From positions 22,263 through 86,262 of the forward strand of contig SNVD02013826.1 of the NCBI GenBank assembly GCA_013180625.2: DNA of 64,000 nt, in the 5' to 3' direction. The translations under genes were made by a program, and so were the position numbers. Of the stretch, positions 11,650-22,997 are shown one piece after another. Position 1 is the stretch's first letter; each line of letters begins with the position of its first letter. Under the pieces are notes generated by a model. It saw only the letters and a program-made list of their open reading frames with translations, was not told where the DNA came from and did no database searches. The DNA comes from Boswellia sacra (taxonomy: Eukaryota; Streptophyta; Magnoliopsida; Sapindales; Burseraceae).

Positions 11650-11990
11650 TTTCTTCTAAGTTCTTCTTCTTCAAATCCCTTCTTGAAGTTGAACTTCAAA
11701 CTTGAACTTTCTTCTCCAAGATGAACCTCAAATTTCTTTTTCAAGATCCCTTCTTCAAGGTAGACTTCGAATTCCTTCTTCAAGGGAGATCGCTTCTTCA
11801 AGGTGGATGCCTTTTTTGAGGAAGATACCTTCTTAAAAAAAGACGCTCTCTTCAAGGTGGATGTCCTCTTTAATAGAGATGCCTTTTTCAAGGTGGATGC
11901 CTTTTTTAAGATAAACAACTTTTTCAAGGTAGATGCCTTCTTCAAGTGAAGATGTTCTTTATTCAAGGAAGATGCCTTCTTCAAGGGAGA
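11650..11990 (-). repeat. Minisatellite array 'ttcaaggtagatgcc' in X
   Basis: Tandem 15-30 bp units of 'cttcttcaaggtggatgcc' type. The reverse complement (ggcatctaccttgaagaag) is the unit of the arrays at 4225-4565 and 29290-29530. A lysine-rich open frame over this stretch is simply the repeat translated. Confidence 0.8.
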
Positions 11991-12359
11991 TTTTTTCTCT
12001 AAAGTAAGTACAAACTATATGAGTTCTTTTGAAAAAGTTTGACTTCTTCTAGGCGATTTGAAGTTCTTGCTAACTAAGTCTCTTCTAGATTGTACTTGCA
12101 CTTCTTGCACAATTGATTATTTCAAATCTTTCTCCTCAATTATGGTCCTCTTCGACTATCTTCAACTGTGGTAGTCCTCATTTTTATGATGATCCTTGTC
12201 TATAATATTGTCTTGCTTTTGGTACGTTGAACATTGCACTACTTAAAAGCTTTATCCATGTGTTTAGCATATCGTGCTGCTTCAAGCGATCGTTAGGTCT
12301 CATCGAGATGGAGCTACCTTTGTACATCACACTATGTGAGAAAAGGCTCATTAAAACTA

Positions 12360-13260
12360 AGTTATTTGATCCAAGCAATTTGCATGATTTGGGAGCTTGA
12401 GCCAGGCGATTTGCACATCATGTAAATTGAGAGCTTGATCCTAGCAGCTTGCATATTATGCTGAACTAAGAAGCTTGATCTAGGTGGCTTGCACATTGTG
12501 CTAAATGAGGAGCCTAATCCAGGTGGCTTGTACATTGTGCTGACTGAGGAGTTTGACCTAGGCGACTTACACATCATGTTGAGCTAAGAAGCCTGATCCA
12601 GGTGGCTTACACATTGTGCTAAATGAAAAGCCTGATCCCGATGGCTTGTACATCATGTTGACTGAGGAGCCTGATCTAGGCGGCTTGCAATCATGCTAAA
12701 TGAGGAGCTTGATTAGGCGGTTTGTACATTGTGCTGTTTTTATTGGGTCTTATTGAGCTGAATGACCTGATTCAAGCAACTTGCACATTGTGCTAGAGGA
12801 GCCTGATCTAGATGACTTGCACATCATGCTGATTGAGGAGCCTAATCTAGTTGACTTGCATATCGTGCTAATTGAGGAGCCTGATCTAGGCAGATTGCAC
12901 ATTGTGTTGCTTCTATTGGGTCATCGAGATTGAACTACCTGATCAGAGCGACTTGCACATCGTACTATTTGAATGGGTCTCATCAAGATTGACTTTGACA
13001 TCATGCTGCTTCTACTGGGTCTCATCGAGACTGAATTGCCTGATCTAGGCGTCTTGCATATTATATTACTTCAATCGGGTCTCATCGAGGCTAAACTACT
13101 TGATCCAGATGACTTGCACATCATGCTACTTCTATTATGTCTCATCAAAACTAAAATGTCTGATCTAGGCGACTTGTAGATCATGCTACTTTTATTTGGT
13201 CTCATCGAGACTGAGTTGCCTGATTCGAGCAACTTACATATCGTGTTGCTACTGCTGCTA
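12360..13260 (-). repeat. Tandem array of about 50-bp 'gcctgatctaggcgacttgcacatc' units
   Basis: About 17 degenerate units. Each has 'gcctgatc(c/t)aggcgacttgcacatcatgct'. In the right half each also has 'gcttctattgggtctcatcgagactga'. The period is about 40-60 bp and there are at least two unit subtypes in blocks. It is the longest minisatellite in the window. Confidence 0.85.
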
Positions 13261-15129
13261 TTCCTCTAGGTGTTGAGCCCATTTGCTTTGTGATTACCCA
13301 TAGTATTTTACATTGCATTGTGATTTTACAAAACTCGATCACTTTTAGACTATGCTCTATTTTGGATTATGCTTCCTGCAGGAAAAGGATTTATGCTTCA
13401 TGTATGCATACTTTATACTTATGCTATATGTGTATTCTTAGGCTAGGAGACCATTGGGGTTATGGATCGACTCTGAGCCATCTTTTTTTCTTATGAGAGG
13501 ATAATAAGGTGACATAGCAATAAACAAGGAGAGATTTTTGGTACTGCAAACTCATGCAATGAATCTTCAATTGCTTAAAACAATCCTCTATCGAATAGTC
13601 AGTTTGCCTACTTCTGTACACTTTATATTATTTCTTATGCTTCCTTCGAGATAATTGAGACAATTCTATCTCTATATGATTTTCAGGATGATAGGGTAAT
13701 TCCTTGCCTCTCGTATGAAGTGTTCAATCCTGTTTTAGGCAATTTCTTCATCTAGCTTTAAGTGTATTATTCCCTCTTCTCGATTAACATCAATATTGGA
13801 TGAGATGGCTAACTTCTTCTATATATCTTGTTTCTTCACTGTTGGTGGCAAGGTTGCCTGCTTTAATGCCATTAATGGGAACTGTTGGTAGATATTTTTT
13901 TCTTGACATATTTTCAACACACCCAATATCCTCCAACAATAAGTTGAAATGCTAAATGTGAGTTGTACATCAATTTGATTCACGTTTGAATTCTTCAAAG
14001 ATTTCTCAAATTTGATAGCTTCGAGGTAATGCATTGGCATTGTGATTATTCAGAATTTTGACTTTAATGCCAAAATTACTGCACTTAAGATTCTTCTCGT
14101 GTGTGTGTATAGCCAATCATGCGTCATTCTTTGAAACTCGGATAGCTTTATGCGAATAAGAGCTAGTGATAAATCTCTAATGAAAAAGAACTACTATAAG
14201 CCCACTTTTCACACTACTCTCCACTGATGTAGCCTGATCACAACATCAATGATCATTATGCCTTTATCAAGCTTGTAATGATAGGCTAGGGTCAAGGTAT
14301 GCTAAAGAAATTTATAAGGTTAACTCACCTATAGTCATACAACCATTCTAGGTTTTAATTGAGGGCATCAACTCAAACTTATCTTCATCTTTTACTTGTC
14401 ATCAAACTCGTTTGCTTTGATTTCAATTTTGAGTGGTTACACCCCTAAACTTTACGAGCGATGTGATTAACACTCTTCTTTTCTTTTCCTTTTTCTCTAT
14501 TTTTTTATTCTTTATTCTTTATTCTCTATTTTTTATTCTTTTTCTTTGTTTTTCTTCTTCGGGCTCAAAATTATACAAGACTTCTCAAATTCCTTTCATT
14601 CTTTCATAAGCATGGCTCTCAGTGCTCTTTTCTAGAATGTTCAAATGCTATGAGTGAAAGGTACTATGTAGAGATTTCTTTTCAGTGTTAGGATAAATTT
14701 TGTGATTTGACAAAGAAAAGGCCTAACTAGGCTCAGTAGGGTTCACTACGGACAATAAATTATGCTTAAGTTGGCTTGAAAAGCTCAATCGATTCAAAGA
14801 AGCCCTAAATCACTTCCCTCACGTTGTGAAGCCTAGGATTTCACCTCGAGTGTGATCAAGTAGGTTTTATAGTTTTATGAGATCTCGACACAAAGCTCTA
14901 TTTGCATAAAACTTCTCTAAGTGATAAAACAATTCCACATTCACGGTTATTGTGCTCAAATATTGAAGAAATCAAGAATGAATATCTAGCAAAAAGTGTC
15001 AAGCATGCAAATAACATAATCTTGTGTATTACCAAAAATCTATTTCCAGTGAGTATCATAATTTTATTAATGGTCATCAAAAGAACATACAACTCACATG
15101 TCTTTATAGTTCAAAACATCATTATTCTT
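13261..15129 (-). other. Internal region of X between gag and the 3' arrays
   Basis: No RT, integrase or protease motif was seen on either strand. A pyrimidine-rich tract (14470-14565, purine-rich on the element's strand) parallels the purine tracts at 22998-23165 and 29560-29695. The phrase near 14690-14880 (genes-like 'gtgaagcctaggatttcacc') was not assigned to any family. Scattered open frames under 80 codons have no recognisable domain. Confidence 0.4.
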
Positions 15130-15874
15130 TCTTTGGGTTAGGAATTCTTCCATTATGAATCAGGTCTTATATCTTATGTCGAAGGTGGTGGCATTTGTTG
15201 GTGACATGGCTAGTTTGTTGGAGGAAATCACAATATTTGTGATGCTTATGGTTGGGTGGGTGTAGGTTTTGTGGAGGCTTTGGTGTAAATAGGAACAACA
15301 CAAATTGGGTATGAAGCTCTTCAAATACTTTGGATAAGGGCTGTCCTAGTTGACTAAACTTCCTTGGTTGATGCATTTCCATATCCTCATCATTTAACCC
15401 ACTGGTTCGATCATACTACCCTTGATTTCTTCTAGGGTAGTTGCTACTCTTCTATCTAGCCTCCAAATCTTCAATTTGAATACCCAAATCACACAAATCT
15501 TCAAAGATTTTAATGGAAAGCCTGCAAGCCTATCATGAATGAAGGCATGGGCTCCATTGATCACCATACGACCTGGTCATTCTCTGTAGGCCTCGTGGTT
15601 ATTTTTGTAGCTTTGGCCCACCAACGAGCCAAGTATTCGAAAAAGGTTTCATTGGGCTTTCAGCAAGTTGTCTCCAAATCCCTCAAGGTTAACCCCAATT
15701 GGGTTTTATGACGATACTGTTTTCTGAATTATTCAGATAATTCCTCCCAGTCTTCTCAAACTCTCTTGGGAAGGTCATGATACCATACTACTACATCATC
15801 TTCTAAGGATAGCATCGAATACTTCAAAATATACTCCTTTATCATAGGAGTGGTGGCCTTGATAGCAACATACT
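15130..15874 (-). pseudogene. gag of element X, 3' part (Tat type)
   Basis: Reading the minus strand downward from 15874, the translation contains VAIKATTPMIKEYILKY, then LSLEDDVVVWYHDLPKRV, which is the core of the retrotransposon gag domain. Later come 'HQPRKFSQLGQPLSKVF' and a zinc-knuckle-like 'CDFLQQTSHVTNKCHHL' followed by a DLI tail. This is the Tat/Ogre gag layout, where a C-x2-H/L variant precedes a 'EIQDLID' helix. Several stop codons and frameshifts interrupt it. The N-terminal part is at 33409-33820, across block Y. Confidence 0.75.
15870..15874. repeat. Left target duplication of block Y (atact)
   Basis: atact here pairs with ataat at 33409-33413 (4 of 5 bases). Removing Y and one copy rejoins the gag reading frame of X. 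Confidence 0.65.
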
Positions 15875-17084
15875 TGTATACACTAGATTTTTGAGACTCG
15901 ATGATGAAGTGAAGATGAATGTCGAGCAATAGAAATGACTGAAATGCCTTTGGAAGCAAAAGGAAGAAAGGTTAGAAGAAACCAACCAAGAGTCTTAAAA
16001 ACTAACATATGACTTTAAAAAATCACAGAAATCAATCCAAGAGGAATCTGCTGATGACTCATATATTGTTGTGAAGTACGAATGTCTAGTTTTTATAAAA
16101 ATTTACAGATTCCAAATCAGAGTTGAACTTGAAAAGTTATGCACAATCGAACAGACAAATTTCAGAAGGGTCTACAGTAAAAAGTTGCAAAATAAGAAGG
16201 TCCAGTAGGCAACAACCAACCGGCTGTTAGAGGGCCAGCTGATGGTCTCCTAATAGCTAGCTGGCTGTTGTCCTATTACTAATGGAAAATTTCGCCATTG
16301 ACCTTCCTTTTTTTTTTTTTTTGTTTCTTTACTTCCTTTTTCAATCAAACCCCTCTCCTATATAAACAACCATTCTCCTCACTTCCATGAGACATCAAAT
16401 TCATCTCTTCCCTTATAAAGATACACTTCAGAATTCAAGGAGTCTTTTCTAGTAGTCTTTTCTAGTCTAAAGTTCTTGGGCATTTTATATTGCTCTAAAC
16501 CTAAAAAAGGGATGTCTTGAGAGCAGTTCTCTCTTCTCCCTCATTTTTTCTTCTTTATTTTTCTTGCTTTAGAATAAGCATGCTTAGGTTTATTTTATGC
16601 TTAGAATAAGCATATTTAGGATTTATTTTGATACTTAGAAGCATGCTTATGATTTTATAGAATTATTTAATTCTTTATTTGTTTTGCAAGGTAGAAATAC
16701 ATGTCGAGGTAAGTCTGTTTTTCTTTCTTTATTAAGAATCCTGTCAGGAATTTATTTTCTTCGTGAATACTTAGAATCATGCTTAGGAGCATATGTCTAG
16801 AATCATGCTTAAGAGTATATGAATAGAATCATGCTAGAAGAACTTATGATTGCTTTGAAACATGCTACGAAATAGCATAGAATAGGTATGAATTATCTTA
16901 TTTGCCTCTTGAGTGCTTGGATTGAGCAATAATAGCCTCTTTTGATTTTGATTGATTGAATTAGGCTAGAAATGACATGTTTAGGCTAGAAATATTATGA
17001 TTTACGATAAATCGATATGAATTATGCTAGAATAGCAATAGGTAAAGTTACCATTAGAGAATTATCAAATCTAGGTAAAAGTGC
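15875..17084 (+). repeat. LTR C, 5' end of block Y, truncated
   Basis: Starts TGTATACACTAGATTTTTGAG and follows TatW LTR order, with a TATA box at 16359-16366 and 'ttgagagcagttctctcttctccc' after it. It stops at 17084 in 'aaatctaggtaaaagtgc', where other LTRs continue 'catgat', because LTR D begins. Confidence 0.7.
16359..16366 (+). promoter_or_regulatory. TATA box of LTR C
   Basis: TATATAAA in 'cccctctcctatataaac', conserved in the other TatW LTRs (24161, 32027, 45673). It is preceded by a T-rich block and followed by a 'cacttc..aagaca' stretch. Confidence 0.6.
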
Positions 17085-17285
17085 TATAGACACTAAATTT
17101 TTGAGGCTCAATGATGAGATGAAGATGAATGTTGAGTAATAAAGATAACCAAAATACCCTTGGAGGCTAAGAAGGGAAAGATGAGAGGGAATCGATGAAA
17201 GCTCTAGAAAACGGACATGTGACTTTGAAAAATGACAAAAATTAATCAGGAGGAATTCGATCATGAATCATATACCGTTGCAAAG
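17085..17285 (+). repeat. LTR D fragment (first 200 bp of a TatW LTR)
   Basis: Begins TATAGACACTAAATTTTTGAG and runs to 'catataccgttgcaaag'. It then switches abruptly to internal sequence ('aatgtctctcaagtctcc'), which in copy 2 appears at about 25770. The rest of the LTR plus everything up to that internal point is deleted. Confidence 0.65.
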
Positions 17286-18247
17286 AATGTCTCTCAAGTC
17301 TCCTCCATTTATGAAGTCGAGGGCTATAATGAGAAATATCCCCTTCAGGTGGTGCTAGAATGGATAGTCTCTATTGTAACCAAATCTGGAAAAAGAAACA
17401 AAAGAAAAATAAGAAAAAGCCCGCTAAGTCGAAAACCTGAAAAGGCGGCTTAAGCAAAAATTAAGGCGAGCTTGCTAAGCTAAAAACTTGAAAAGGGCAG
17501 CTTAGGCAAAAGTTAGGGTATGAAAAGTAAAGCCTGTTGAGTTGAAAACCTGAAAAGGGCTACTTAGATAAAAGTTAGGGCAAGCTCGTTAAGTCCAAAA
17601 CCTGAAAAGGGCAGCTTAGGCAAAAATTAGAGCATAAAAAAAAAAAAGAAAAAAAGAGATTAAAATAAAAAATGAATGAGCCCGCTAAGTTGAAAACCTG
17701 AAAGGGCGACTTAGTCAAAATTTAGGGTTAAAAGAAAAAAACCTAAAGAAGCAGAAGACTGCCATTGAGCCTCTGACTGAGATCAATCCTGACTCGATCT
17801 AGTCTGATCAATGTCTAAGCTAGAATTAAGGGAACGGTTGTGAAACCAAGTCTTATCTAAGGAATGATGGCCACAAGATAACGATCTCCGAGACCATTTG
17901 GTAAGACCAGTAAAAACTGTGCAAGAAGGCAAAACTGAAGAAGGTGAAGCCAACTAGACGGGGTCCTATCCATCATTTCAAGCAAAGGCATGATGGAAGA
18001 TAATGTTACTCTACCACCTCTAGTGTGAATACCCATGGTAGAAGTCGAAAAGTTAAAGAAGTGGGCAGAATGATGGTCTTAGAAATGGATGAATGACAAC
18101 CAAGTATAACAAAAAATTCCTTATACAGGGGGCAAAGCTCTTGCCTATTGAAGCAGAAGACGTGATCATGAGGATCCCAAAAGGCCGTGCATTCTTTAAG
18201 TAAAAGGACGTCAAGCTTTACACAATGAAGGAACTTCAAATGATAGA
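17286..18247 (+). other. Internal copy 1, left part, with 'gcccgctaagtcgaaaacctg' repeats
   Basis: From 17405 to 17720 there are five to six units of about 60 bp: 'gcccgctaagtcgaaaacctgaaaagggcggcttaggcaaaagttaggg'. The same array is at 25880-26107 and continues at 28133. After it, 'gaagcagaagactgccattgagcctctgactgagatcaatcc' aligns with copy 2 from 28165. No conserved protein domain was recognised. A short frame at 17232-17453 is compatible with a decayed polyprotein end but is not called as a gene. Confidence 0.55.
18243..18247. repeat. Left target duplication (ataga) of the solo copia LTR
   Basis: ataga here is repeated exactly at 20057-20061, directly after the LTR end. Confidence 0.9.
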
Positions 18248-18469
18248 TGTTAGCCCTAAGGCTACATGATAATTTTGATGATAACAATACACATTGATTA
18301 ATTGAGATTTACTAACATGTTTATTTATGTGCAAGACTAAGATCATTGAAATAATTATAAAATCAAGAAGAGGCTTATTAAAATGAAGTGTTGAAGCTAA
18401 GGAGAAGACTACATGTTAAAGGCACCAAAGTTTAAGAACAAGGATTGACTCAAGGAATGTGACACATGA

Positions 18470-19170
18470 GCAATATTCAATTAATTGGTCATATATATCG
18501 CTATAGATCTCTAAATGACGTGATTCTTGAGCCTTTGGAAAGCTTACTAAATTTATAACATTTCATATGTTTTAAAGAAATTCAAATTTCAAGTGCAAGC
18601 TTGTCCAAATTATCATGCAAGTTGAAAGACAAATGGAAGCAGCTAACATGAGCACCGAATACTCTTTTGGACATATCATGAGCTACAAATATCCAAATCA
18701 CTTGATTATTATGGAATTGGAAAGATGACTTAATGAAGAACATTTCATATGTTTTGAAGAAATTCAAACTTCAAACATAAGGCCGACGTAATTGACATGC
18801 AAGTCGGTGGACTAACACAAGGAAGAAAAATCAACTCACATGAGCACCGAATGGTGTTTTGGCCATATCTTAAGATAGAGATATCAAAATTCTTTGATTT
18901 TTAATGTTTTGGAAAGATTATTCAAATATACAGATCTTTTATGTTTTGAGGAAATTCAAATTTCAAACATAATGCTGAGAGAATTATCATTTAATTCGGT
19001 GGACTGACACAAGGAAGAAAAATTAAGTCACATGAGCACCGAATGGTGTTTTGGCCATATCTTGAGCTACAGATATCTAAATAACTTGATTCTTGATGCG
19101 TTGGAAAGCTTATTCAAATGTGAAGGTCTTTTATTTTTTGTATATTTTCAAATTTCAAACAAAACATTAA
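18470..19170 (+). repeat. Four tandem blocks of about 190 bp inside the copia LTR
   Basis: Each block contains 'cacatgagcaccgaatggtg', 'ttttggccatatcttgagc', 'gttttgaagaaattcaaa' and 'tttcaaacataa' in the same order. They lie in the U3 portion upstream of the TATA box, where repeated blocks often act as enhancer-like units in LTRs (inference). Confidence 0.75.
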
Positions 19171-19258
19171 CAAAAATGGCAGAAAAAATTACAGTTTTTA
19201 TGGTGGGCAGAAAATTTGGAGATGGTGTCTTCATTTGATTAAGTTCATCCCATTTGCC

Positions 19259-19266
19259 TATAAAAG
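19259..19266 (+). promoter_or_regulatory. TATA box of the solo copia LTR
   Basis: TATAAAAG in 'tttgcctataaaaggagccc', about 1,010 bp into the LTR, just after the 190-bp blocks. Transcription would start near 19290. Confidence 0.65.
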
Positions 19267-19489
19267 GAGCCCTTCTCCCATGCATTCAGCAAGAAGAGCA
19301 AGAGAAGCATCTATCAAGCAAAAAAAAGAGAAATATCAAGTCTAGAGAGCTTTTATATTCTTTATCTACTCTTTGAAGAGAGTTGTACTTTTGTTGTAAA
19401 AATTTTCTTTGTTCTTGTATTGTGGTGAGAGTGAGATATTCTTGTAAAGGATAAAAGTTATCCTTGAGAGAACTCTTGTTGTGTCTTGT

Positions 19490-19735
19490 GTATCAAGGTT
19501 GAAGGAAGTTGCCTTGGTGAGGTTGTTCATCAAGAGAAGAACTCTTGGTGTGGTGTTATCAAGGGTTGAAGAAGTTGCCTTGGTGAGGTTGTTCATCAAG
19601 AAGAACTCTTGGTGTGGTGTTATCAAGGGTTGAAGGAAGTTGCCTTGGTGAGGTTGTTCATCAAGAAGAACTCTTGGTGTGGTGTTATCAAGAGTTGGAA
19701 GAAAAAGTATTGGTGAGATTGCTCATCAAGCAAGT
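19490..19735 (+). repeat. Minisatellite, about 62-66 bp x 4, in the copia LTR
   Basis: Units read 'ggttgaaggaagttgccttg', 'gtgaggttgttcatcaagaag', 'aactcttggtgtggtgttatc'. The middle copies are nearly identical and the last is diverged. It is downstream of the TATA box and so would be in the transcribed R/U5 part. Confidence 0.85.
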
Positions 19736-20061
19736 TGTAAAGATTTCTACAACTTAGTGGAAAGCTTAGCTCGTGGAGCTAAGAGCCCGTGGAGTAGGCA
19801 AGGTTTACCGAACCACGTACATCGAGTTTGCACTCTCTCTATCCCTATACTCTTTACATTTACTTGCACTTGTGATTATTCATTATTATTATTCTCTTGA
19901 TTACATATTTGATAACTTCTAATTTCATCTTCTTCACCTTCATTCTCAAAGAAAGAGTAAACTAATTTTGATCTTTCAAGAAAAGTTTTGCAAATCCGTT
20001 TTGATAAATAAAAACCCAATTCACCCCCCTCTTGGGTTGCCATACCTGGGTCAACAATAGA

Positions 20062-20659
20062 TACTACTGGATTCAAGTATTTCCATTCATCATCCTTTAG
20101 AGAATTCAAAAGAGGTTAGAGGGCCTTGAGAGAGGACTCAGACATGTTGAATAGCATGAAGAGGTGTTCAGAAGCGTGAAAGAAATCTCAAAAATTGAGA
20201 GAACAAGTGTGGAGACGCAATGGAAAGGAATGGCACTTAAATAGTGCATAAAACGAAGCAAAAAGGGAAAGAAATGGGGAAAACCACCAAGAGAACTGTC
20301 GGCTGGCTGTCTGACAGCCACCCAGGGTTCTTTGATAGCCGCTTAGTGGTCTGATAGCCGTCAGGTGGTTATTAAGGCAAAATAGCCTATTAGCCCCTCA
20401 TTTCGCACAATTTTTGACTTCCAGAATGCATACCGATGAGTGGTGTGGAGGATTTCCAGATTTTGTAGTTTTATTCAAAATTGAATAAATGATGATGTGG
20501 AAACATATTTGAACAAATTTGGATGTAAATTTGTCGAAATACGCATGATGCATGAAGCTGAAAATAGAAAATTTTCACTAAGTTTATGAAAGTTGTTTAC
20601 ATTTGATTGTACATCACAGAAGCTCATACATATAAGTAAAATGAACAAAAGAAATCATT
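20062..20659 (+). other. Internal copy 1 between solo LTR and PMD gene
   Basis: 'catcctttagagaattcaaaagaggttagagggccttgag' matches copy 2 at 28738-28780. The phrase near 20290-20370 ('ctgtcggctggctgtctgacagcc') resembles the GC-richer segment found in TatW LTRs about 350-450 bp from the start. No gene was recognised. Confidence 0.4.
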
Positions 20660-22546
20660 AAAGAAGCTGGTGGTGAAAGTCCTCACTCATTGCCATCATT
20701 GTCGATATCGAAGGAGAAAACAGAAACCTAAGCCTGAAGACGCTCAACCTCTTACTTTAGACGACCAACCTCTTAACGACTCATCTAACCAAGCAAAGGA
20801 ATCACATAGTTAGAAAAACTATTAAAATAGAAATCATGCATACATGAAGCATCAAGGGGTACATGCATACGAAAAAATCGCTACATGAAAGATCGAGGTA
20901 CCTGCATCGCATTACATTTCATGATTCATAGTTGATTGAAGAGTTATAGGAAACTGGAGGAACATATAGTTAGAAGACTTACTAGAGTGGTATCTTGTGG
21001 AACAAAGGGAACAGGCATGTTCGGATCCTTAGTGATCACATGACTACTGATATGTCCACTAATATCCTTTGTATAAATGACATTATTAGGATAAGCCTGG
21101 AGGTCACTGATCACATGACTGGCTAGAACAGTTGGGGCAGCTGAAGGAGATAAAGGTGGATGTGGTGGTTGAGCAGCAGTAGAAAAGGAAGCTAATTTGC
21201 CAGTACCTAAAGAAGAGGCTCTCAATCTCTTCCCACGATGAACAAAAGAGATACCACTACAACTGGACATAGTAAGGGGATGAAGAGTCTCATCAGCAGA
21301 GTGGCCAGGTCTAATGTGCAACAAGGTGGCTCGAGCCTGATCGATGTAAGAAGTTGTCATCGATGGGAACTTGATCATATTCAAATCAATCTCAGTCATG
21401 TAATCTGACACCTTTGGCTTTATCGCCAAATCAGTCGAATCTATCATCAAAGTCAGTAGTGAAGAAGGAATCATACGATGTGATGGGCCTTCAAACCAAT
21501 CGCACACATGATCACCCAAATACCACATCATGCTGTTCACACAAGAAAGAAGAATGCGGTAGTAGTTGAATGGGAAGGCAATCCTCATAGCCGTCGACCA
21601 ATTCTCCTTGGGTCCCCACCACTCGGAGCGAATCTGCGAAGAATGAAGAAACATGTTAAGAATATGATATAGATGAAAATATTGACTATAATGTCTTTTA
21701 CCTTGTCCTAAGTCATCTTATAAATATAATCGTGAAAGAAGTCCAACTCATGAAACCTCTCAAGCTTTGCACGACGTGTAGCCTACCTTCTCATCCATGG
21801 GAAAGAAAAGTCCTCATAAGCAGGGAGTAGGGAAGGTAGAACTCTTAACTCATATGCCCACATTTATCATGAATGGGATAGAATCCAAAACAAAATTCAT
21901 ACAGACAAAACACGAAGGTGTAAAAAGGAAAGAAGTTACCTCAAGAAGCAGAGCAAACCCAGTAATCTTAGAAACACCTCGACAAGCACGATCCAAATCA
22001 AAATATAGCTGGCTGAGAGCAGCACGACCCCAGTTGAAATCCGTCGCTCGGTCGAGATCATAGAGGGTAGGAAGAAGAGTCAAGAAGGTAGTGTTCGACG
22101 CATTGGCAAAGAGCATCGAACTGAGTAGATACACGATGAAGCTACATGCATACTGGTCCACCTCGACTGGAGTCAAGTTGGATCTCGTCCTCTAATGCTC
22201 ATATACGGTAGCGTATCAAATTGCAATATTATTCTTGATCTTAAACTCACAACCAAGAAGTTGCCAGATCAAGTTCTGCTAATCCCCTGAGTTCGTAATA
22301 CAGGCGTTAATAGGAATGACCTCGCCACCATATGGAAGGCTGGTCAGGGCGACAATATCAAGAGGCATGATAGTCATCTCACCGATTGAAAGATGGAATG
22401 TGTGGGTCGTGTCCATCTACCTCTCATATAAAGTGGCTAACGCTCGATGATTAGTGTACTGAGAAGCATATGGAAGACACGGATAAACTCATAGAAGCCG
22501 ATAGAAGCAATCGTACTTCTAATAGCCTCATTCTCTATCTTTAAAA
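20660..22546 (-). pseudogene. Plant mobile domain (PMD/MAIN-like) gene, antisense within block Y
   Basis: Reading right to left, 'IRSTIASIGFYEFIRVF' is followed by 'THTFHLSIGEMTIMPLDIVAL' (frameshifted near 22430), then 'VDQYACSFIVYLLSSMLFA', 'LPTLYDLDRATDFNWGRAAL' and 'LDRACRGVSKITGF'. This is the order and consensus of the plant mobile domain (PF10536). Two GT-AG introns can be proposed: 21939-21813 after 'FALLLE', and 21701-21634 ending TTCTTCGCAG. A large exon (21654-20944) carries 'WWGPKENWSTAMRIAFPFNYYRI', then a Ser/Pro-rich tail and a short coiled coil ending near 20660. PMD proteins are linked to silencing and genome stability in Arabidopsis and are often captured by transposons. It lies antisense to the LTRs, consistent with antisense additional ORFs known in Tat-lineage elements. 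Frameshifts and stops make it a pseudogene. Confidence 0.7.
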
Positions 22547-22997
22547 ACCAATTATGGGCTCTAAAAAAGACCCACACATTCTGTTCTCATGGTAGTCCTA
22601 AGACAAAAAATGAAAGTTCCTACATGAATACATGTCTAGAAAATTCTTACAAAATGAAAAACTGAAGAATAAAGAAGAATGCATACCAAGTTGATTGTAT
22701 GGAAGCCACACGTAGACAATAGACATCTCTTGGTTTTTCGGAAGACCCTTCAATATTGATTTTCAGATTGGATCACTCTTATTCAAGTCAAAATGGAGTG
22801 GATGGCCCGCCATTGGAAATAGGAAGTCGAAACGAGCATGTAGGAGAATATTAGAAGCGAATTGGATAAAGAACGAAGAAGCTACGTGCAAACGAATACA
22901 AGCCCTTAATTGTCAGAAGACTGTTGATTGACCACTGGGCAACGATCAGATATCCGAGTGGTTGTTTGATAGATGCTTAGCTATCCTTTTAAAAAGC
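22547..22997 (-). other. Upstream flank of the PMD pseudogene
   Basis: Might hold a decayed first exon or 5' flank of the PMD gene ('gaatgtgtgggtc' region is already coding). 22600-22740 separates the 'VWVFFRAHNWFL' coding-like stretch from 22750-22860, which could encode a short N-terminal piece. No confident gene end can be set. Confidence 0.3.

Larger units (their letters stand above)
18248..20056 (+). mobile_element. Solo Ty1/copia LTR with perfect 5-bp target duplication
   Basis: Begins TGTTAGCCCTAAGGC and ends ...CCTGGGTCAACA, 1,809 bp, flanked on both sides by ATAGA. The end 'ccaattcacccccctcttgggttgcc' plus 'tacctgggtcaaca' is a common copia LTR 3' terminus that in full elements precedes the Met-tRNA primer site, which is absent here. 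The uninterrupted target exists in copy 2 (28690-28760), confirming a clean insertion followed by LTR-LTR recombination. Inside are four degenerate copies of a block of about 190 bp (18470-19170) and a minisatellite (19490-19735). Confidence 0.9.

Noticed and set aside
11571..11984. A 137-codon lysine/serine-rich open frame on the minus strand
   Set aside because: It is the 'ttcaaggtggatgcc' minisatellite read in one frame (repeated LKKASTLKK). The period and degeneracy are those of DNA repeats, and the same array on the other strand or in other copies is not open.
18006..18287. Minus-strand frame ending in 'FTLEVVE' (also at 28435-28677)
   Set aside because: The same frame appears in both internal copies, so it looked conserved. 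But it crosses the solo copia LTR start in copy 1, differs by indels between copies, and shows no domain. I treat it as noncoding element sequence.
21797..22063. Plus-strand frame of 88 codons
   Set aside because: It is antisense to the PMD exon and proposed intron on the minus strand, which has clear family motifs.
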